DNA of 64,000 nt, from contig CM067067.1 in NCBI GenBank assembly GCA_033980235.1, positions 35,424,200-35,488,199 on the forward strand, written 5' to 3'. Made by a program: the position numbers and the translations under genes. This document shows, piece after piece, positions 37,309 through 49,440 of the stretch. The notes below the pieces were generated by a model. That model was not told where the DNA came from, did no database searches, and was given only the letters and a program-made list of their open reading frames with translations. Position 1 is the stretch's first letter. Each line of letters begins with the position of its first letter. This DNA comes from Diadema setosum. Taxonomy: Eukaryota; Echinodermata; Echinoidea; Diadematoida; Diadematidae.

Positions 37309-37788
37309 ACGACAAATTCACGTAATATACATGTGGATTTAGTGAATGTAACACTACTAGTAGAACATATCAGTGAAAGTTTGAGGAAAATCGAACAATT
37401 CGTTCAAAAGTTATACTTCTTGAAGTTTCATCGCTAGATGAGAAGACTACAATTTGTGATGTCACATGTGTAAAACGATAGAAATAAATGATAAAGACAT
37501 TGAACATACTGTTCATTTTCTCCCATGATAAAAGAGCACTTGACTTGTCCCTTTCAGAAAGGAGGGGGAATAATATAACCATTAACATAAGTCAGTAACA
37601 AGTCCAGGGAATGTGTACTTTCTTCAAAAAAATGCAATTTTGTGTAATTTTTTTGTACACTTTTGTTTTACGAATGTGACATCACACACTGAAGTGGTTT
37701 TCTCATCCAGCAGAGACTGCACAAAAACTGTAAGAATTCATAACTTTTGAACGGATTTTCCGATTTTCCTCGAAGTGATTCTACTGAT
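37309..37788. mobile_element. Inverted-repeat MITE, family C (right end truncated)
   Basis: The left end follows TTAA (37305-37308) with ACGACAAATTCACG, a terminus resembling an abundant sea-urchin MITE type as I remember it. Internal arms 37369-37476 and 37665-37788 are inverted copies; both contain GTTCAAAAGTTAT, GATGAGAA and TGTGATGTCACA-like blocks. The right terminus is missing and the element meets the SINE-like repeat that starts near 37800. Confidence 0.65.
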
Positions 37789-37801
37789 AAGGTTCAATTA
37801 G

Positions 37802-37860
37802 CAGGGCCCTCTGGTAGAACAGTGGCAACACTGAAGAGGCTACCCTGGGTAAATAAGACC

Positions 37861-37927
<67 letters not shown>

Positions 37928-37949
37928 CATTATTATTATTATTATTATT
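37802..37949 (+). mobile_element. SINE-like repeat end with (ATT)n tail, family D
   Basis: The unique part ends GGCTACCCTGGGTAAATAAG and is followed at once by an (ATT)n tail (37861-37949). The same terminal motif occurs on the opposite strand at about 23741-23860. A short terminal motif plus simple-repeat tail is typical of target-primed retroposons. Confidence 0.55.
37861..37949. repeat. (ATT)n array
   Basis: Tail of the family D retroposon end. Confidence 0.95.
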
Positions 37950-38573
37950 CACTCAATCCATGTGGATAACAAGGTGAACTTGTCATTTAAACTCACCCTT
38001 ACTCCTTTTTTGGCATAAACACTGTACATCCTTATGGAAAACGTATCATGTGTAAGCTAAAATGCCTCTTTTGAGTATTATGTACAAACCAGTCTATGGT
38101 ATAAGCCAGTTCAGGGTTAGCTCATGTGCACATTCACACAAATGACTTTTCTTTGTCAAATTTGGGCACTTCACTCGTTTTCATAGCGAACTATTGCATA
38201 ATCTTGCCCGACATAACAATTTATGGAATTCATCAATCACGTTCAATCGAAGAATGAACTTGCGAACACCATTTAACCAGAATGGCTAGTGAATTAACAC
38301 TTGGGAAGTCCCAATTTCATTATTTTACATTGAATGAGTTAAAAACTGTTTTTTTTTTTTAGCAATGGATGTTACAAAATATCAGGTTTGCATAATGAAA
38401 TTATGGTGTTAACATTTTGCGACTTTACATACTGCTACGGGACGCTAACAAATGTCTTGCGCAACACTTAGATTCCGAGTTTTGAACGCAAACCACAATT
38501 TTGTCATGTCTGCCAGCATTGGCCAACACGAACTGCATTCATTGCGAAAAAAGTCAAAACTGAAGAAACAAAT

Positions 38574-38824
38574 GAAGAGTTTTATCGCAAAACGAGCTAA
38601 CTCCATTCTTGTTAAATTGAGATATTTGTGATTAAAGCTGCTAAAAAACAACGAAAATGATGAGAAAATACGAGACATTTTTTTAATCATATCTTGTAAG
38701 ATATTCCTTTATGTTACAAGTGGGGTTTAACTGGAAAGGTTTTGTTTTGCTTTACCTGATGATGGAATTACTCTGAAATGTTAAAAAAAAAAGGCGCTTA
38801 GCTCATTTTGCAATAAAACTCTTC
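38574..38824. mobile_element. Inverted-repeat element (MITE-like)
   Basis: Arms 38574-38600 and 38798-38824 are inverted copies with 25 of 27 positions matching (GAAGAGTTTTATCGCAAAAC then GAGCTAA). Weaker symmetry extends inward. No target duplication is clear. Confidence 0.55.
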
Positions 38825-39983
38825 AAATCATGCCTCCCGAAAACTCGTTATCTCTGACGTCACCATGAGAATGTCTTGTCGTTTCTAGAGAGTGTGTTAC
38901 TCATCGATTGTTCAGCTTCTGCTCTTTGTTTTTCCTCAACTTCGTTTATGATTGTATGACAGGAGCAAATGGTGATATTTCGTATGATATCATAGCAGCA
39001 CTTCTATGATTCATGCACGGTTCATGCAGTCTAATGTCTTCGATGGCGGGACCACGGGAATAATTCGTTTCGCGAAACGGTGATTCACGTAACTTTCCCC
39101 TTTCCTCTCATTCGTCAAATTGAATATTGCTGTTGATGCTGCTGCTGCTGCTGCACTGCTAATTTGTTTATTGGAACAATGCTGTGATTACTGGAAAAGC
39201 CAACTCATTTTCGAGGGGAAAAAGAGAAGAAGAATCCAACTTCTGGCGAGACATAAGATCACCTATTACATAGTGCTCATAACTCTCTATCCATAATGAA
39301 AATAACAGATGCTAAGCAATAACCGACACTCGACGTTTTGTGATTGTTTTATAGCTTGTATATCTCATCTTGGCGTAGTAGTAATAGATATATAGCGAGA
39401 TATATAGGCATATCTTATATACTTCGTCGCTAAGTGATATATTACGCGATACATCAATTTTCCTTTTTCGGTAATTCATTGCTTCTTTCGATCTACCTGG
39501 CTGCATGGAGTTTTTGATTGATTTTCTGCAGATCTGATCCCATATATCTAATACGATCCGAGGACAAAATAGAATTATGTTCTGGAAATGATATCATAAC
39601 GCCGACTGGTGCTCTGAGTCTAACGCATATTTCCCGAGAGGAGTGGCGATTACAGAGGGCCATGTAATCCAAGAAAATGCACTTTTGAGGAGATAACTTT
39701 TCAAATTAAATTGATAGCCAATGTTCGACTAGTTTTTTATTGTATCTTATTGTTCTCTTTATTCCGGCAGATAAACTATTATTTGTGTTATAGTGGAGCC
39801 TTGTGTGCGTGTTTGTATGTGGATTTTTAAACTTGAAATGAGATACGAAATTGAAGCACCATTTCATTTCTATTGATGTTTGCGTTTATAGGTTAAACTC
39901 TCTCTTCTCATTCTTGTTCGTAAACGGTGAAAATAAAGCAGCACTTATAAGTCATTTTGAACAGAATTTTTCCTTTATGTTAA

Positions 39984-40341
39984 AGGTATTATTTACCATT
40001 GCAGATGAAACAAAAACCAAGCTTCAGTGCTTCAAAATACTTCTAAAATTTAAGTCGGGAATAGAAACAACCAATTAAAAATTTTTAATCAGTATATTCA
40101 ATGTTAAATAGTGTTAAATGTACAAAATGTGAACAATAGGTATGATAAAAATGTTTTTAGACTAAACCGTCTACAGTTATGGTTTAATAAGAAAAATAGT
40201 GATGTCTTCTTATATTTTAGGCTTTATTGCAAAATTGTTATATGGTAGGATGTTTTGTGATGCAACTGACCTACACATATGCAAGTAATGCGATATCTTG
40301 ACCATTTTTTAAATTGCTGCTCCCAAATGTAAATTGTACCT
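39984..40341. mobile_element. TTAA-flanked MITE, family A copy 1 (uninterrupted)
   Basis: A 358-bp element flanked by perfect TTAA duplications (39980-39983 and 40342-40345). Its imperfect terminal inverted repeats start AGGTATTATTTACC and, read from the other end, AGGTACAATTTACA. It has no coding capacity. TTAA targets plus AGG termini fit Kolobok-type or piggyBac-type non-autonomous elements. It is homologous to the element at 46136-46896. Confidence 0.75.
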
Positions 40342-41220
40342 TTAAGATCCATAGACTGTGTAATAGATAAGGAACCACTCCAACTTCACGTGTAGGAAGA
40401 TATAGTAAACATGAAAAAAAAAAATCATCTCAAAATCTGCAGTTCCAACACTAACATATTATGTAAATCATCCCTCGATAGAGGCTTTTTGTGTCAGAGA
40501 TTCGCAAACAGCTTCACTTAGCTGGAACTACAGGTTTTCCTTGAAAATAACAAACATCAACAAAGCCGACAAGATAAAGTACATTTATGCCGCAAGTCCT
40601 ATATACTGAAAAAACAAACAAACAAACATGCAAGTAGCCGACTTCTTAGCACATAGCGCCTCAGAAAGTCGTTATTGATCTGTTTCATCCATTTAAAAGA
40701 AAAGAAAAGAAAGGAAAAGTAAGTGCATTAAAGTGGTCGACTCTGAAAGCTACGCTGTGAAGACGAAGGAAAGCAATCACAGTACCTTTACATATGCACC
40801 AAGCAGGAGAAAATACAACTTAATGGTTTGTGAAAGTGCAGCTTCATGCCCCCACAAAAAAATAAAGTACTGCCAAAACTTCTCCTCAAGGAAATCATGT
40901 AGGGTTAGAGAATTCAAGTCTTGATATTTTTGCATCCTAGAATGACCTGTTCAGGAGCAGATAGCTTAAGTTAAAAAAAAAGAGGCACTTTTGAAGATGG
41001 CATATACATTTCAAACAAAGTGCAGGTGAATTAATTTACAATCCTCACCCAAACTAATTTAAATAAAGTGCTCCTTTTCCTTCCCTCTCATCTTCATTGT
41101 CGGAATTTCGACACCGATCTGGTTTCCATCCTTGCTAAGCAGCTTTCAACCACTAAAGATGTTTGATATTTTCTCTCAAAACGTGGACGATCTTCCGAAA
41201 TGAGTTAATCCAGATTTCCG

Positions 41221-41335
41221 TTTGGAAAGTGAATAAGACGAGAGAATAAAGAAAAAAAAAAGAAAAGAAGAGAAGAAAGGAAAGCAGAAGAGAAGAACAA
41301 GAAGGAGAAGGAGAAGAAAGGAGACATGAACTCTC
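41221..41335. repeat. Purine-rich tract
   Basis: Almost pure A/G (GAA and AAG motifs) for about 110 bp on the plus strand. Confidence 0.85.
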
Positions 41336-43779
41336 TTACAAAAGATGAGCAAAAACATGCTTTTTTTTTTACTTTCAAAAATAAACAAACAATTGCAAGA
41401 AAGCACCTATGCTGGGACCAATCACAACTCCCTAATCCTTTCTTTCCCAGTCAATTTGTAGCCCCAGTGGGCACCTACCTCAGCTGACCCCACACGAACT
41501 GCACTTTTTAAACCCTCCAATAATCCGTCATTCCATTCCAGCCCCCCTCCCCTCCAATCTTTCTCTCTCTTCTCTACAAAACAGGAGCTAAAGATACAGA
41601 GAAGAAGAACTCAAAGGCATTGGCACAATATCACATGGAAAAGCGAGTCTTCGATCTTTTTTTTTTTCTTCTCCTTCTTTTTGCTGGTATCCAGACGGTT
41701 TCGGCAGCAAGAAAATTGCCACATTCCGTTTTCCCCGCCAGAATTCTCCTGTTAATGGTTCCCGCTATTAAGTACCTTGTGCAAATTCCCATATATCCCA
41801 AGCCCCCCGCCGAGGCTGAGTCGTCTGCCTGATAGCCATCTACCTGCTCCACCATAATCCAATCCCCTCTCTCAAGATTTGATGAGCACCGTATCGGGAC
41901 ATCTCCGTGTATGATGCCCAATTGAAGTCATTTCGAGTCACTTTTATTTCTGGGTTTTTCTTCTAGTTACCCCCTCAGGAATATTCAGAAAGAGGGCACG
42001 TGTACTCCTCGAGTATGTTTCTTGCTTTACCCCCTCTCAAATATCTCCACTGACAGACTCCTTAAGAAGATTCGGAAATGTCCCTGATTTTTTTTTTTTG
42101 TTACCCTTTTTTACTCTTGAAGATTTTGGAACGCTTGGTGCATCGTTGCTGCTGGCTCTACAAGTGCCGCTCTCTTTGCTCAAACTCCCGTTGTCCAAAT
42201 TTGAATATTGAAACACACATCCAAGTCAACATATTCATAAGCAACACTTCGCTCGCAACAAAAAGTGAGAAGAAAGACGGCAAGTACCTTAATCTTTTTC
42301 GTCTTCCATGAAAGCCAAATACGCGCCATTTTTCTTTCTTTCCTCCTCTTCATCTCCACCAAGCCACGAACTTTATCTTCTTTCATTTTGTTGCTCTTGA
42401 TTTACAAGAGTAGAATCGTGAATCGACGTGCTCAAGTTAAACAGTTAAAGAGTCAGCTGCAGTCTTTCCTTCTCTTTAATTACACGCTCACAATTAATTG
42501 TGTCAAACATTATTCTCATAAACAAAAAATTAGATTGCTTGTGATCACATGATTAAAATCTCAACTTATCAGGTGACTGCGTATTTCACAGATACAGAAA
42601 AAAACCACCAATGAACCAAATCAAATTGAATCAAATCAAGTCCACCACTCTTTTGTGTATTTCAAAGACTGTAAACCATTTACAAGTGATGGATTTGGAA
42701 ATGACACGACACTGAATCTTAAATGTTCAAGTTCAAGTTCATTTCGTTTTTCCACAATAAAATAATATATAAACGTAAATCTCACTTTCTTGAGTGACAG
42801 AAACAATGCATGTAAAGTTGTACAGAGAAAACGATAATTGAAAACTTACGGTAGAGATACATTGCAATAAATGCTGGGGTGACGAAAGTGAAGTAATTGT
42901 CAATATATGCAGTGTGTGTAAAAAAACAACAACGGAGGGACCCACTAAAAAGACAATGCTTGTAGAGTGTGGGCCCCATGTCGTTACCATGATTGCCATT
43001 CAACCAAATTGCGGATGAATTATGAATGTCTGCACAGTATGAGCACAATGTGTTTTTAGTATCGTCCTTTAACTATTTTCCCCCATCTGTCTTCTTACTT
43101 TTCAATGCCCATGGACAAGAAAAAAACATATTGAGTGTGGACGGCAGTAGCAAAACGATTAATTGCCTACTATAAAGACGTATCTTTTTGTGTAGGCCCC
43201 TATACTTTGTTGTTTACTTTTTTTTTGTATGGTCTAACCGATACACAGTCATGAATACTCGATTGAATAATCGATACACGACACTATAATACGCTGACAA
43301 TAAATCGAAGTTCATCACGTTGTTTATAAAATAATTTGAAAGCGTTTTAGAAGAGAGACGGGTAACTATGGTAACCAATTATCGACTCCCCAAAGTCTCC
43401 GGTACAACGACCACACAGCCACACTCCGACGAAAAAAGTAAACAAAGAGGATAAACCGATACACGGAATAATATGAAAAATGCTAGAGCATGAAAATCTT
43501 TATCAAGATATGTTGCAGGTACCAAAGACAGACAACTCTGAAGAATTTGTGTCATAAATCACGATCTAGACACGACATGTTTGCCCCGGGTCACAAATTA
43601 CCGACGACAGACCATTTTTCCCTTTTTCGTTTTTCTCTCCCTTGTCCTCTCCACCCCCCTCTATCTCTTTTGCTTGCTTTTTTTCCCTTGTCACAGATGT
43701 TCAAACACTATACTGCACAGCACAAGAGGGCTATGCTCCTCTTATTGGGCACTTGGAACGGACTGCGTCGCCACACATT

Positions 43780-44120
43780 TTGCGCAAACAGATGGTCGAA
43801 TATAACGTATGAGAAATGCGTGCCTGCTGCGTAGCGCACGGCGTACGCATCGTCCGGACGACACTCAGCTTTTTTTCCCTCTACAAGCTTCGTTGTTTTC
43901 AAACCACGTGACTTTTGTGGACAGCGTCCGCCATTTGGATGGGCTCGCCGAGCGATTCACACATTGCTGGCGAGTTTTATTGTAGCAAGGCGAAAGCTCG
44001 ATCGGCTATTTGCAGCGATTACATCTCTGTCACTCCCAAATCCAAGGCAACATCAAGATACTTCAGTGTTGGTGATGAGCTTCATCTTCCTTTCAGCGGT
44101 CATTAAAATGATCGATGTGA
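43780..44120. promoter_or_regulatory. Complex island (candidate regulatory element)
   Basis: A CpG-containing block with CACGTG (near 43905), repeated GGCGA motifs and a CATTAAAATGATC end. No recognised coding potential. Confidence 0.2.
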
Positions 44121-44730
44121 TTTTCGTTCTTGGCGTCGAATAATCACCTTCTGGTGGCTGCAGTGGAACAGACGTGAGATCGTTCCTTTCTTTCATTTTT
44201 TTTCTTCATCATTTCTTTTCAAAATTGCATCTTCTACTTCTCTGATATAATGTGGTTGGGTGGCCATTCGGAGGGTTGGAAAACTTACGTCTTTTTTCCC
44301 TTGTAGTTGTTTTGTTTTGGAACAAATTGGCGCCAAGCAAATTGAATATAGTAACGGTGGTTCATAAAAAAATTACCGAGCTCTGATGTCTCATCTTTAT
44401 GATAAAAAAAGAAAAACTTAGGAAGGTAGTCGATGCGTTACCGTTGCGATTTGGATGCGTTCCATTAATTTGCTGTCTTAATGAAAGAAAGTAGGTCAGA
44501 TCGCATGTCCCAATATACTGCTTCGTTCGGTTCGGTTCGGCAGCAACTGCAGGCTGACCAATTCACTTTCACGAAGATTGATAAGTTCGACTGCTCTTAC
44601 CTCAATCAAAGTGTATCATACAGAATGATATGCCGGGGAACCTCTTGAAGAAGTCAAATAACCAAGTCTTTCATGCTCTTCCTCTATAGCATTGAAACGT
44701 GATGTATATGAACGACTGTGTTTACGTGTT

Positions 44731-44947
44731 GAGAAGAAGAAGAAGAAGAAGAAGAAGAAGAAGAAGATGAAGAAGATGAAGAAAAGAAGAAGAAGAAACT
44801 GAGGACGAAGAAATTTGACAAAGATAAAGACTAAACAAAAAAGAGAGATAGAGAAGAAGAAGTAGGAGGAGAGAAGAACATAAAAGTAAACAGAAAGAAA
44901 GAAAAACGAAAACAAGAAGAAGAGGACAAAAGGAAAGTGAGAAAGTC
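44731..44947. repeat. (GAA)n purine tract
   Basis: A core (GAA)n of about 40 bp passes into about 170 bp of purine-rich sequence with few pyrimidines. Confidence 0.9.
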
Positions 44948-45109
44948 CTTGATTCTTTTGAAGGAGGTTGGTAACTTTAACCATGGGAGGGATAGGGGAA
45001 GGAGCTTATAAGAATCTCGAGTCTCTTATCGATACAAAGAAGGTTACAATCGACCTCCTCCTTATCGGAATCGTGTAGGAAGAGATGGAGATTTGTGTCT
45101 CTATCGTCT

Positions 45110-45213
45110 GACAGCAAGGAGAAGAAAAGTGATGCCATATTTAGAAGAGGAGGGAAAAACACAAAGCAGGAGAAGGAAGAGAAAAAGAAGAAGAAAGAAG
45201 AAAGAAAGAATAT
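45110..45213. repeat. Purine-rich tract
   Basis: A/G-rich (GAAGAAAG motifs), a second such tract within 200 bp of the previous one. Confidence 0.8.
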
Positions 45214-46135
45214 AATACATTGTCTTTGCTTCTCCAGCTTCTTCCTCTTCCACCTGAACTCTGCAAAAGCACATTCCCCGAACTATAAATCCCCGGCTCC
45301 TTACAAATTGATCTTCCTCGGCTGGAAACATCATGCAGGAATCTCCGGGAATGCCGTCACATCATTTGAGCAAACAAGCCCCAATACCATCGGCGCACTT
45401 ATGCACCCCGTCTCCTGCTATAACTTGGAATGATGAAAGAAAGAAAAAAAGCCCTCTTACGCTCGGGAGACCCGAGCTAACGCAATCAATCACGCGCAGT
45501 ACACGCGCAAGACGGAAGATAGATCCAAACGTGCATTTCTTTTGAGCTTAGTTTTGTAGAGATAACATCCCGGAAATAGGTTTAAATGTTACTTCGGCAA
45601 ATTAATGTTGATGATAGTGAAGGACGAAAGGACTCGTCTTTGATCTATTGCCGCCAAAATACATAAGCTTTTATACTTCTTTTTTCTCTCTTTCTTTCTG
45701 TGTTGTGGGAGAGCAGTGCAGTGTACGTGATTGTTGAAAAGGAAGGGACAAATGTAATAAACGACCTGTGCTGTTGTTGTTTCTTTTTTGTGTGTGGTTT
45801 GTTTTCTCCCAGCTGGGCTACTCCTCAACATGGAAGGGATTTAGAAAAAGAGGGAAAACTTTGGATTAGGGGTAACCGCGGGCTGGCGTCTTCGGCAGCA
45901 TGAATGTTTGCTGTAGCTGTCCATTGAGGAAAAGGTACAAAATGAGAATGTTCAAGCACAGTTTAGAAAGAAAGCGAAAAGAATAAGAGGACATGACACC
46001 AATTTTTTCCTTGTTTTGTGGCAATATGTTCGAGCGAAAACATAAAGAGACACACGGATGCACACAAAGAGGCACGCACGCAAACATGCTCTCGCATAAT
46101 TGATGTTTGAAATAAGTATCTGTGTGCGACATTAA

Positions 46136-46896
46136 AGGCATTATCTATACCATTTGCAGATGAATAAAAAAACCCCAGCTTTAGTGCTTCAAAATAGTTC
46201 TAAAATGTGAGTTAAGGATAGAAACAATCTAAGTAAAAATGTAAATCAGTATAATCAATGTTAAAGGGATGGTACATGTCTCGGTTGGGATGGGTCTTCA
46301 GGTTTCCATCTTCAGTAGATGATAACTTTGTGAGATAATGAGAAACCTCTTATGAAATATGAAAGAGCATATTATGATTCTGAAAGGAATTCAAAGTTCA
46401 TTTGATAAAAATTGGTTTTTGAAATGGCCATATTATCCACAACAAAGCGATCCTAATAAAAAGTGGGACCCACGTTTTATCAGGATCTCTTTTTTTAACT
46501 TTCTTTTTTGATATCTCAGCCATTTCAAAACTGACTTTCATCAATTAAACTTTAAATTCCTCTTGGAATTGTATGCTCTTTAACACTTCATAAAGTGGTT
46601 TCTAAATATCTCACAAAAAGTTAAAAGCTGAATCCTCACCTCAACCAATACTATACCATCCCTTAGAGTATTGTTAGATATACAAAATGTGAGCAATAGT
46701 TATAACAAAATTGTTTCTAGAATAAACCGTGTATAATTATGGTTTACTGAGAACAATAGTGATATCTCCTTATAATTAAGGCTTCATTGCGAAATTCCCA
46801 TTTGGTAGGATTTCCGTTATTTATACACATATGCATCAAATGTGGTAACTCGAACATTTTTTTTTAAATCACTGCTTCCAATGTAAAACACTACCT
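46136..46896. mobile_element. TTAA-flanked MITE, family A copy 2 (split by a nested MITE)
   Basis: The 5' part (46136-46264) and 3' part (46664-46896) align along their length with the 358-bp element at 39984-40341. Shared blocks include TTTAGTGCTTCAAAATAGTT-like sequence near the left end and CAAAATGTGAGCAATAG right of the insertion. Flanks are TTAA on the left (46132-46135) and TTAC on the right. The middle is occupied by a 399-bp element of another family. Confidence 0.75.
46265..46663. mobile_element. Long-TIR MITE, family B, nested in family A
   Basis: A 399-bp foldback element with termini AGGGATGGTA and TACCATCCCT and arms of about 150 bp each, which match imperfectly over most of their length (for example TTTTGAAATGGC near 46421 and CCATTTCAAAACTGAC near 46520). 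It was inserted at the TTAA inside the family A element: TTAA on the left, a degenerate TTAG on the right. The uninterrupted copy at 39984-40341 shows the empty site. Confidence 0.75.
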
Positions 46897-47364
46897 TTAC
46901 TTCACTAGCTCTGTCTTAAACACGATGTAATTTTGTAACAAGGGGGAGGGGTATAAGGAATAATCATAATATTCCACCCTGTCGCTGTTCGCTAGGTAGT
47001 TTAAACATGTTGACGCAGAAGTTTGACTGCATGTCCAACAAAGAAATAACTTAATGATATGAAATTATGCGCCATTAGGTAAGAAATCTTCATTATGTGC
47101 TCATGAGTTCATTACTACTTAACCCTGTTCAATCATGATTTATATGAAGTCTATGTTACAATGACTTATTCTTCATTTCATAGGTGAACATGGTCTAGGT
47201 TGCACTGATCCATCTCATTTTTTGTTTCAAGACCATGCATGTATGTTGAGATTATGTCTGACTATTAAGATTGTCAACGTTCGTTACGGTCAGATATGTT
47301 TGTTGCGTTTATATATTTTTGTTGAGATTGAAAATGTTTTTGAGATTATATGTATGTTTGTTAA

Positions 47365-47395
47365 GATCTTAAGAAAGAAAATGTTTCTTAAGATC
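47365..47395. repeat. Perfect 12-bp hairpin
   Basis: GATCTTAAGAAA, a 7-nt loop, then TTTCTTAAGATC. It sits at the end of a region (47237-47400) with loosely repeated GAGATT/TTGTT motifs. Confidence 0.5.
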
Positions 47396-48009
47396 ATAAT
47401 GGACATCTGATAAAACTCTCTTGGCATAGTTTTGCCCCTGTTATTATCCGTTCTCCAAAAGATTTACAATCAGTTCAAAATCATCATTTTATGAAGAATG
47501 TCAACTCAGTATTGACGCAGTTTTGGAACTTTTAAGTATCATTTGAATTCCCTTTCATTTTCTTTGAATGCAATATGCATCCTCGGTGCTTGTCGTGACC
47601 TTCTTTGTCTTGATTCATTCATATCACTGTGCTGACGTCAAACTTACGTAAAAACTCTTTTCAACTTGCTTGATTTGTAGAGTTTACTACCCATCGATTG
47701 CACTTGCAAACGTAACTTGATAATGAAAATATCGGCAGCTTTCAAGTATAAGACAAGTTCGTATTTCCATACATTGCTATTTTTCTCAATTTCCTTTAAC
47801 AGTATAGTGCATGTCAGTGCTTGTAGCCACTCCTTTTTATTTTTATTTCTCTTTTACCCTGTTTCATTTATACACTCAATTAGTCTCAGTCGCAGCCAGA
47901 AGGGGATTCGAGGTAGTTATAAAACTATTATCTATCTTCCGTGCGGTTTCGTGAAAGAAAAGAACGTATCGACTGTAAAGTGATATAATTATATTGGTTG
48001 CCAGAATTC

Positions 48010-48022
48010 AACGACAACGACG

Positions 48023-48091
<69 letters not shown>

Positions 48092-48162
48092 TCATCATCA
48101 ACAACAGCAGCAGCAGCAGCAGCAGCACCAGCAGCAGCAGCAGCAGCAACAACAACAACAAA
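48010..48162. repeat. (CAA)n(CAG)n trinucleotide array
   Basis: CAA repeats, then CATCAT, then CAG, then CAA. It encodes poly-Gln in one frame, but nothing around it looks coding. Confidence 0.95.
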
Positions 48163-48435
48163 GAATAGAACATTCCCACAATCTTTGCGACGCTCTGTCC
48201 TTTCAAGCGTGAACTCAAGTGGTCCAATAGACCCACGTTGGTTTTCCACTTGACAATTGAGGAAGCTGCATGCGTTGCATGATGACAAGTGATCGAATGC
48301 ATCGATTGCCTCACCCGATCGATCTTTATGTCAAAGTACATATAAGTCATACCTGTTTCTGATTCTATTGATGTTCGATTAGGTAGAGGGTCGTACACAA
48401 TTGAGTGCATTTGGTATCGCAGAGTTTGCACTCAT

Positions 48436-48501
48436 GCACGCACACGCACATTGCACACACACACGCACACACCCACACACGCACACACACACACACACAC
48501 A
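48436..48501. repeat. (CA)n microsatellite
   Basis: CA array with CG and CC variants. Confidence 0.9.
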
Positions 48502-49281
48502 AATCATCTTGTTTATGCATTGCAAAAATTATCCTTATTGAACAAAAATTTATCGCGTGAGACGACATTTGATTCATCACAAAAACATCATTTTTATGAT
48601 GTAATAGTTTCATTTATCATAAACTGATAAAGGCAACTGCCATAAGATAAGAAAGTGAAACAGAAGAGAATTTAGTTTCTGAAAGCTAACGTATTAAAGG
48701 CTTAAATAAAGATACATTTCCCTTTACCTATTAACCACAAATTTCAGCGTGGAGACAAAATCTGGCGGAGAATTGATTGTTATTGCACAAGAGGCTTGGA
48801 AAGTTCAAATTTAAAGCGTTGTCTGTTCTCTTGGATATAGACGTTTTGATATGAAAAAATCAGTGACAAAAAAAACAAACAAACCTCAACATCTGAATAA
48901 CAGTCAGTGCAAGCCTTTCCAACGCCCATTACCCCTCAAAGAATAGGTGAATGGTTCTAAATCAGCCATTACCTTTTTTCTCAGCATCATGAGTAAGAAG
49001 TTAAAAAACTTATGCAATACAAATGCATGTTGACTTGTGGTGACTTACAATACCCTGATCTTCATTTATGTAGCCAGAACAATATTTCAATATGTATCAT
49101 ATACTTTGTGATTTTTTTTTTTATATTTTTCTTTAGCTTATACTTGGAATTGCCCATAAAGAAGCTTCCAAACGAAGATTCCGTCAGTCACTGCTAAATC
49201 ACTAATATGATTGACAAAATACACGGGAATTCACCTTCCCTAAACCGATCATAACTTACATGTTTCCATCATACACTGCAG

Positions 49282-49370
<89 letters not shown>

Positions 49371-49376
49371 ATATAT

Positions 49377-49432
<56 letters not shown>

Positions 49433-49440
49433 TTATATAT
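49282..49440. repeat. (CA)n(TA)n compound microsatellite
   Basis: CA dinucleotides pass into about 120 bp of TA with AATA interruptions. Confidence 0.95.

Larger units (their letters stand above)
40346..46131. other. Intergenic, purine tracts and islands
   Basis: Three long purine-rich tracts, a C/T-rich block near 43620-43690, and complex islands at 41440-41940 and 43780-44120. No recognised gene. Confidence 0.45.

Noticed and set aside
47994..48212. Poly-glutamine protein
   Set aside because: It is only the translation of a (CAA)n(CAG)n microsatellite, with no surrounding coding signal.
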